NCBI GenBank assembly: GCA_027297085.1
Contig: JAPUIL010000324.1
Span: forward strand, 1 to 18,690
DNA length: 18,690 nt
Reading direction: 5' to 3'
Origin: Verrucomicrobiota bacterium
GTDB lineage: Bacteria > Verrucomicrobiota > Verrucomicrobiia > Opitutales > UBA2995
The notes beneath the pieces were generated by a model that was not told the DNA's origin, made no database searches, and was given only the letters and a program-made list of their open reading frames with translations. Shown here in pieces: positions 15,237 to 18,690 of the stretch (positions are counted from its first letter, which is position 1; each line of letters starts with the position of its first letter). Both the position numbers and the translations under genes were made by a program.

Positions 15237-15256
15237 CCCCGGTGCTTGCGTCGGGG
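15237..15256 (+). repeat. CCCC...TGCTTGC...GGGG hairpin, copy 2
   Basis: CCCCG (15237-15241) and CGGGG (15252-15256) form a 5-bp stem around GTGCTTGCGT. It shares the TGCTTGC loop core and stem with the minus-strand copy at 8669-8688 and the plus-strand copy at 15467-15486. No T-run follows, so the sequence is conserved for some reason other than termination. Confidence 0.55.
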
Positions 15257-15301
15257 TTGCTGACAGATGGGAATGTTTGAAAACCGAATGTTCTTCATAG
15301 C

Positions 15302-15372
15302 TGTAGGAGGGGCTTTATGCCCCGATTTCATCGTACAACCTCGGAATGATCGGGGCATAAAGCTCCTCCTGC
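15302..15372. repeat. REPIN: two inverted TGTAGG-type REP elements
   Basis: The left element (15302-15326) has a TGTAG head, the stem GGGGC-TTTAT-GCCCC (15309-15323) and a CGAT end. The right element (15349-15372) is its inverse with two or three differences. They are separated by 22 bp, so the whole folds into one long hairpin. GTAG-headed, paired inverted REPs are typical of sequences moved in trans by RAYT transposases; none is encoded here. Confidence 0.72.
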
Positions 15373-15466
15373 AAATGAGTTGTATTTAATGGTAAAAGGT
15401 CTGGGCGGTATTCAGTCCTTCCTACAAGGAGATTTGCGCAATGATCGTGATTTATGTATTTAAATA

Positions 15467-15486
15467 CCCCACTGCTTGCGGAGGGG
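15467..15486 (+). repeat. CCCC...TGCTTGC...GGGG hairpin, copy 3
   Basis: CCCC (15467-15470) and GGGG (15483-15486) flank ACTGCTTGCGGA. An AAATA before the stem and ATATTT after it lengthen the inverted repeat with one unpaired base. It lies about 230 bp upstream of the racemase ATG. Confidence 0.5.
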
Positions 15487-15613
15487 ATATTTATCAGAAA
15501 CTATTGGTTGAATCACTGGACGCCACTACTCATCAATCGGGTTTAACCTGTTTTACGACTAATGGGAGGCTCCAGATCCAAAGATCTCTGCTTTAGCCAC
15601 TGTATACCATAGC

Positions 15614-15630
15614 TTTACAATATATGTAAA
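15614..15630. promoter_or_regulatory. TTTACA-N5-TGTAAA operator-like dyad
   Basis: A perfect 6-bp inverted repeat with a 5-bp AT spacer, about 85 bp before the racemase ATG in the AT-rich leader. It contains TACAAT (15616-15621), a fair -10 match, but no good -35 is found 17 bp upstream. A dyad over a -10 fits repressor control of the racemase-NRPS operon; this is inference. Confidence 0.4.
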
Positions 15631-15714
15631 ATACATCTCCTCCTATTTCCAAAGTGAATAAAACACTCTAGACGCCGTCACAGTTAAAATCGCGATTCTA
15701 AAGAACTGGTCGGT

Positions 15715-16428
15715 ATGAAAGAAATTGTTGGCATTCTGGGAGGGATGGGGCCATTGGCCTCGGCTGAATTCCTCAAGACGTTGTATGAATTCAATATGAG
15801 GGATAAGGAGCAGACGTCGCCTCACTGCATCCTTTACTCAGATCCGTCTATTCCTGACAGAACTGAAGCCATACTGAGCGGCCAAACAAATGAGGTTTTT
15901 AAGCACATTCTCCATGGACTCGAAGTACTCGAAAAACTGGGAGCCGCCCACTTCATACTTACTTGTATTTCTGCCCATTACTTTCTTTCAGAATTTCCGG
16001 CAAAGATCCGCGAATCCATAATATCCCTGGTCGAAGTATCACTCAAAGAAGCCAATGCTTTTCCTGGCCGTTGTCTCCTGCTTGCCACGACCGGAACGAT
16101 CCAAGCTGAGATTTTCCAAAAACATCCTTTATGGCCGGAGCTAGGAGGCAAATTGCTTCTTCCTAATGATGAAGATCAAGAGAAGATTCACCAACACATT
16201 TATAAACAAATAAAGCTAAATCGGGGCACCATAAATGAATCCCTTCTGCAAGCGCTGAAGGAAAAATACGAGGTGGATGCATTCGTAGCCGGATGCACCG
16301 AGTTCCATATGTCCAACAAGACATTGTTGGCTTCGGAAAACCCGAGCCTGCGATTTATCGATCCGCTCTACACAATTGGACGTGAGTTACCCAGTCTGAT
16401 GCGACCGGGTATGTCAGAACAATCTTAA
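15715..16428 (+). CDS. Aspartate/glutamate-racemase-family amino-acid racemase
   Basis: A 237-residue PLP-independent racemase of the Asp/Glu family. The N-terminus is the family signature GILGGMGPLASAEF. Both catalytic cysteines are present: Cys84 in TCISAH (usually CNTAH) and Cys194 in AGCTEFHM. Thr125-Thr126-Gly127 (LLATTGT) matches the carboxylate-binding loop. The usual Asn after the first Cys is replaced by Ile-Ser, so the side-chain preference may differ from Asp. The gene stands 16 bp before an NRPS and is almost certainly cotranscribed with it, an arrangement recalling McyF, the Asp racemase in microcystin clusters. The likely role is to supply a D-amino acid for the peptide. No Shine-Dalgarno is seen before the ATG, which sits about 85 bp after an operator-like dyad. 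Confidence 0.9.
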   Translation: MKEIVGILGGMGPLASAEFLKTLYEFNMRDKEQTSPHCILYSDPSIPDRTEAILSGQTNEVFKHILHGLEVLEKLGAAHFILTCISAHYFLSEFPAKIRESIISLVEVSLKEANAFPGRCLLLATTGTIQAEIFQKHPLWPELGGKLLLPNDEDQEKIHQHIYKQIKLNRGTINESLLQALKEKYEVDAFVAGCTEFHMSNKTLLASENPSLRFIDPLYTIGRELPSLMRPGMSEQS

Positions 16429-16444
16429 CATCTGAGTCGACTAA

Positions 16445-18690
16445 ATGAAAGCCGGTACAGCACCTACAACTCGACCTTCCAGCACCCTGCTTCAGACCTT
16501 TCAGGAAAGCTTTTCGACTCACACAAAAAATTGTGCGATCGATGCACCCGGCAAATCAATTTCCTATGCTCAATTGGATTCCTGGATCCACGAGATAATC
16601 AAAAAAATTCGACCGGCCTTACGCGGACAAACAATTCGAATCGCAGTACTCTCTGACCAGCCGTTGGACTACATCCCAGCAATGCTGGCTTGCTTTCGCC
16701 TCGGCGCGCTCTATGTGCCCATAGACCCGAAAGCACCCGCCCAACGGTTGAATCAGATTCTGGAGGAAGTTGCTCCATCCATTCTCTTACTGGGAAACCT
16801 GGAATACGAAGCAGATATTTTTTCAGACTATTCAATGGTTCGACTGCCTCGCTACACCGGAAAAATTTCATCTGAAGACCCGTTACCGACATTAATTGAA
16901 ATCCCAGAAGATGGTCCCGCATATCTTTTTTATACCTCGGGTTCGACAGGAAAACCAAAAGGTATCGTGGGAAAACTCGCCAGTCTCGACCACTTTATTA
17001 ACTGGGAGAGCTCCGCCTTTGGTCTGGATAGTAATAGTCGCATTAGCCAATTTACCACGCCAACCTTTGATGCTTTCCTCAGGGACGTGTTAACACCTCT
17101 AAGTGTTGGCGGGACGATCTGTATTCCACCCCAACGCCCCACGCTAATGGGAGCCGAGGCTCTCTGGAATTGGATAGAAGAAAAGGAAATTTCTTTGGTG
17201 CACTGCGTTCCTTCCCTATTCTCTGCATTGCTTGAGGGATCATGGAGCGATCGAAAGTTACCTGCGCTCAAAAACATTCTACTTGCAGGGGAGACGATAC
17301 CGCTCGATCACGCCAGAGCCTGGATTTCCAATTTCGGAAACCGCATCCAACTCGTGAATTTGTATGGTTCAACCGAGACCACAATGGTAAAGCTGTATCA
17401 CCGTATTCAATTATCGGATATCGAAGAAGGTTTCATACCCGTGGGCAAACCCATGCCCGAAACCGAAGTGTTCGTACTTAGGGATAATGGACAGACGAGT
17501 AAACCCGGAGAGGTAGGAGAAATCCACATCGCCACCGATCATCGTACGCTCGGATACTTTGAGCAACCCGAGGCCACTGCCAAAGTTTTCAAGGCTATCA
17601 ATTACACTCCAATCCTGGCCTACGCATCCGGAGATCTGGGCACCCAGCTCCCAGACGGAAACATTCGCTTGTTTGGCCGAAAGGACCGGCAAGTAAAAGT
17701 GGGTGGTGTTCGAATAGAACCCGAAGAAATAGAGCAGGCTCTATTGAAACATCAGGCCATTCATGCTTGTGCGGTCACTACCCAGGAAACCCTGGGAAAC
17801 ACCGGAAACCTTATTGCCAAAGAAGCTGTGCAAAAAGCCGCACTACCGGATGGTACAGCAATCAGCCTCGCCGCCTATCTGGTTCTTGGCGAAGAGACTT
17901 CTTTAAGCTCTATTCGAGAACTATTAGCTGACCTCTTGCCAACGCCAGCTATTCCACGCTCATTTTTTTCAATTGATAAACTGCCTCTCAATTCCAACGG
18001 AAAAGTTGATTATCGTGCGCTCAAGTCAGCGGAAAACTCAGTGCCAATAAGGGACTGTGGTTATGAACCTCCTGCAACGGAAACAGAAAAGACTGTTATT
18101 AGCATTTGGGAATCTATTCTCCAATTTCCAGGAATCGGCAGGGAGGATAATTTCTTAAGCCTGGGAGGAGATTCCTTGAAAGCCATGCAGGTAGCCAATC
18201 GCCTGCAAAAAGAAATTAAAAGAGATATTCGAATAACCGATCTTCTCAAACAACCCGTTCTGAAAAACTTTTGCCGGATTGTTGATGAACGTGAACAAAC
18301 CTCGAACACCCCAGATGAAGGCAGATGGGGCGACCTGACGAACGAAACCGGGAAGCAATTTCCTCTCACTCAGGCGCAAAATGGGCTATGGTTTCTCTGG
18401 AAAATGAATCCCGAAAGCGCCTACTACACCTGCCAGGGAATTATTCATCTCAAGGGTCGCTATAATCCGAACGCGCTGAAAGAAGCCTGGCATGTTCTTT
18501 TAAAGCGCCATGATATACTTCGAGTTCGTTTTGCTAACGTCTCCGGAAACCCGGTACAGTCATTTGTCGAAGAAACGGTGGCGATAGCACCTCTCATCAA
18601 TCTGGACCACCTTGCTATAGATGATGCCGTCCAGGTTATCAGGGATCATGCCAAAAAAGATGCCAAAACTGCCTTTGACCTGGAATCGGA
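16445..18690 (+). CDS. Non-ribosomal peptide synthetase (A-PCP-C..., runs off the window)
   Basis: At least 748 codons are open with no stop. The protein starts directly with an adenylation domain, so this is a loading module: A2 YVPIDPKAPAQR, A3 YTSGSTGKPKG (163-173), A4 TFDAFLRDV, A5 NLYGSTET (305-312), A7 YASGDLG (393-399), A8 GRKDRQVKVGGVRIEPEEIE (411-430), and A10 NSNGKVDYRAL with catalytic Lys520. A carrier domain follows with LGGDSLKAMQ (Ser577 takes phosphopantetheine), then the start of a condensation domain: C1 FPLTQAQNGLW (639-649) and C2 KRHDILRVRF. The HHxxxDG site lies beyond the window. A hand-aligned selectivity code is Asp235 Ala236 Arg239 Ser278 Leu299 Ala301 Leu322 Met330 Val331 Lys517, which I do not recognise. 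Asp235 implies an alpha-amino acid. Motif A9 is slightly degenerate (LPTPAIP). Confidence 0.96.
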   Translation, partial: MKAGTAPTTRPSSTLLQTFQESFSTHTKNCAIDAPGKSISYAQLDSWIHEIIKKIRPALRGQTIRIAVLSDQPLDYIPAMLACFRLGALYVPIDPKAPAQRLNQILEEVAPSILLLGNLEYEADIFSDYSMVRLPRYTGKISSEDPLPTLIEIPEDGPAYLFYTSGSTGKPKGIVGKLASLDHFINWESSAFGLDSNSRISQFTTPTFDAFLRDVLTPLSVGGTICIPPQRPTLMGAEALWNWIEEKEISLVHCVPSLFSALLEGSWSDRKLPALKNILLAGETIPLDHARAWISNFGNRIQLVNLYGSTETTMVKLYHRIQLSDIEEGFIPVGKPMPETEVFVLRDNGQTSKPGEVGEIHIATDHRTLGYFEQPEATAKVFKAINYTPILAYASGDLGTQLPDGNIRLFGRKDRQVKVGGVRIEPEEIEQALLKHQAIHACAVTTQETLGNTGNLIAKEAVQKAALPDGTAISLAAYLVLGEETSLSSIRELLADLLPTPAIPRSFFSIDKLPLNSNGKVDYRALKSAENSVPIRDCGYEPPATETEKTVISIWESILQFPGIGREDNFLSLGGDSLKAMQVANRLQKEIKRDIRITDLLKQPVLKNFCRIVDEREQTSNTPDEGRWGDLTNETGKQFPLTQAQNGLWFLWKMNPESAYYTCQGIIHLKGRYNPNALKEAWHVLLKRHDILRVRFANVSGNPVQSFVEETVAIAPLINLDHLAIDDAVQVIRDHAKKDAKTAFDLES

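Larger units (their letters stand above)
14837..15714. other. Repeat-rich gene-free stretch upstream of the racemase-NRPS operon
   Basis: No convincing gene lies in these 878 bp. The longest open frames (65-75 codons) have unlikely compositions and cross the palindromes. Content from left to right: a hairpin after the DUF3817 stop, the long ACCCTG palindrome (14982-15038), a perfect 7-bp hairpin GCTTTGA-gaact-TCAAAGC (15073-15091), a TGTAGG-headed hairpin (15135-15154), a CCCC-GGGG hairpin (15237-15256), a REPIN (15302-15372), another CCCC-GGGG hairpin (15467-15486), and an AT-rich leader with a TTTACA dyad (15614-15630). Confidence 0.75.

Noticed and set aside
14852..15263. Two short plus-strand open frames in the gene-free stretch
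   Set aside because: They run through palindromic repeats, have Arg/Ser-rich unlikely compositions and no start signals.
15407..15430. A further TGTAGG-headed repeat on the minus strand
   Set aside because: It has the head and a GGCGGTATT segment but no convincing stem; at best a degenerate copy.
14837..15714. CRISPR array
   Set aside because: The repeats are palindromes of different families at irregular distances, without equal-length spacers or cas genes.

Overview
The window is about 18.7 kb of bacterial DNA, roughly half G+C, and most likely from a Verrucomicrobiota genome (Opitutae/Puniceicoccales-like). Support comes from secreted DUF1080 (3-keto-disaccharide hydrolase-type) proteins beside a secreted sulfatase and a xylose-isomerase-like TIM-barrel protein, a Gram-negative Mla/MCE lipid transporter, palindromic intergenic repeats, and starts that almost never have a Shine-Dalgarno sequence. 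The assignment rests on gene content and recalled families, not on a marker gene.

Layout. (1) 18-3709, minus strand: a four-gene outer-membrane lipid transport operon in the order STAS-MlaE permease, MlaF ATPase, MlaD/MCE protein, PqiC-like lipoprotein. (2) 3792-4451, plus: a phosphoglycolate-phosphatase-like HAD hydrolase, divergent from the operon. (3) 4638-6809, plus: a full-length RecD2 helicase. (4) 6874-8602, plus: a tightly packed trio of zinc deaminase, VOC/glyoxalase-fold protein and exported CBM11/CIA30-like protein. (5) 8887-13770: a carbohydrate region. On the minus strand are a LamG/DUF1080-like secreted protein and a TIM-barrel isomerase, ending in a likely terminator. On the plus strand are a second LamG/DUF1080-like protein and a formylglycine-dependent sulfatase. 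A classical DUF1080 protein follows on the minus strand. (6) 13853-14441: an alpha/beta-hydrolase pseudogene with a stop after the signal peptide, an internal deletion and a frameshift. (7) 14510-14836: a DUF3817 membrane protein. (8) 14837-15714: an 878-bp gene-free stretch full of palindromic repeats. (9) 15715 to the window end: an Asp/Glu-type amino-acid racemase followed 16 bp later by an NRPS (A-PCP-C...) that runs off the end.

Two themes stand out. The first is the racemase-NRPS pair, which looks like the start of an uncharacterised biosynthetic cluster: the first module loads an amino acid chosen by an unusual pocket, and the racemase may supply a D-amino acid. The second is a set of at least three dispersed palindromic repeat families. 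TGTAGG-headed REP-like elements include one paired, inverted REPIN. A 20-bp CCCC...TGCTTGC...GGGG hairpin occurs three times. An ACCCTGYGGCAG/AGACCRCAGGG palindrome occurs once compact and once with 34 extra bp in the centre. These concentrate just upstream of the NRPS operon and around the carbohydrate genes.
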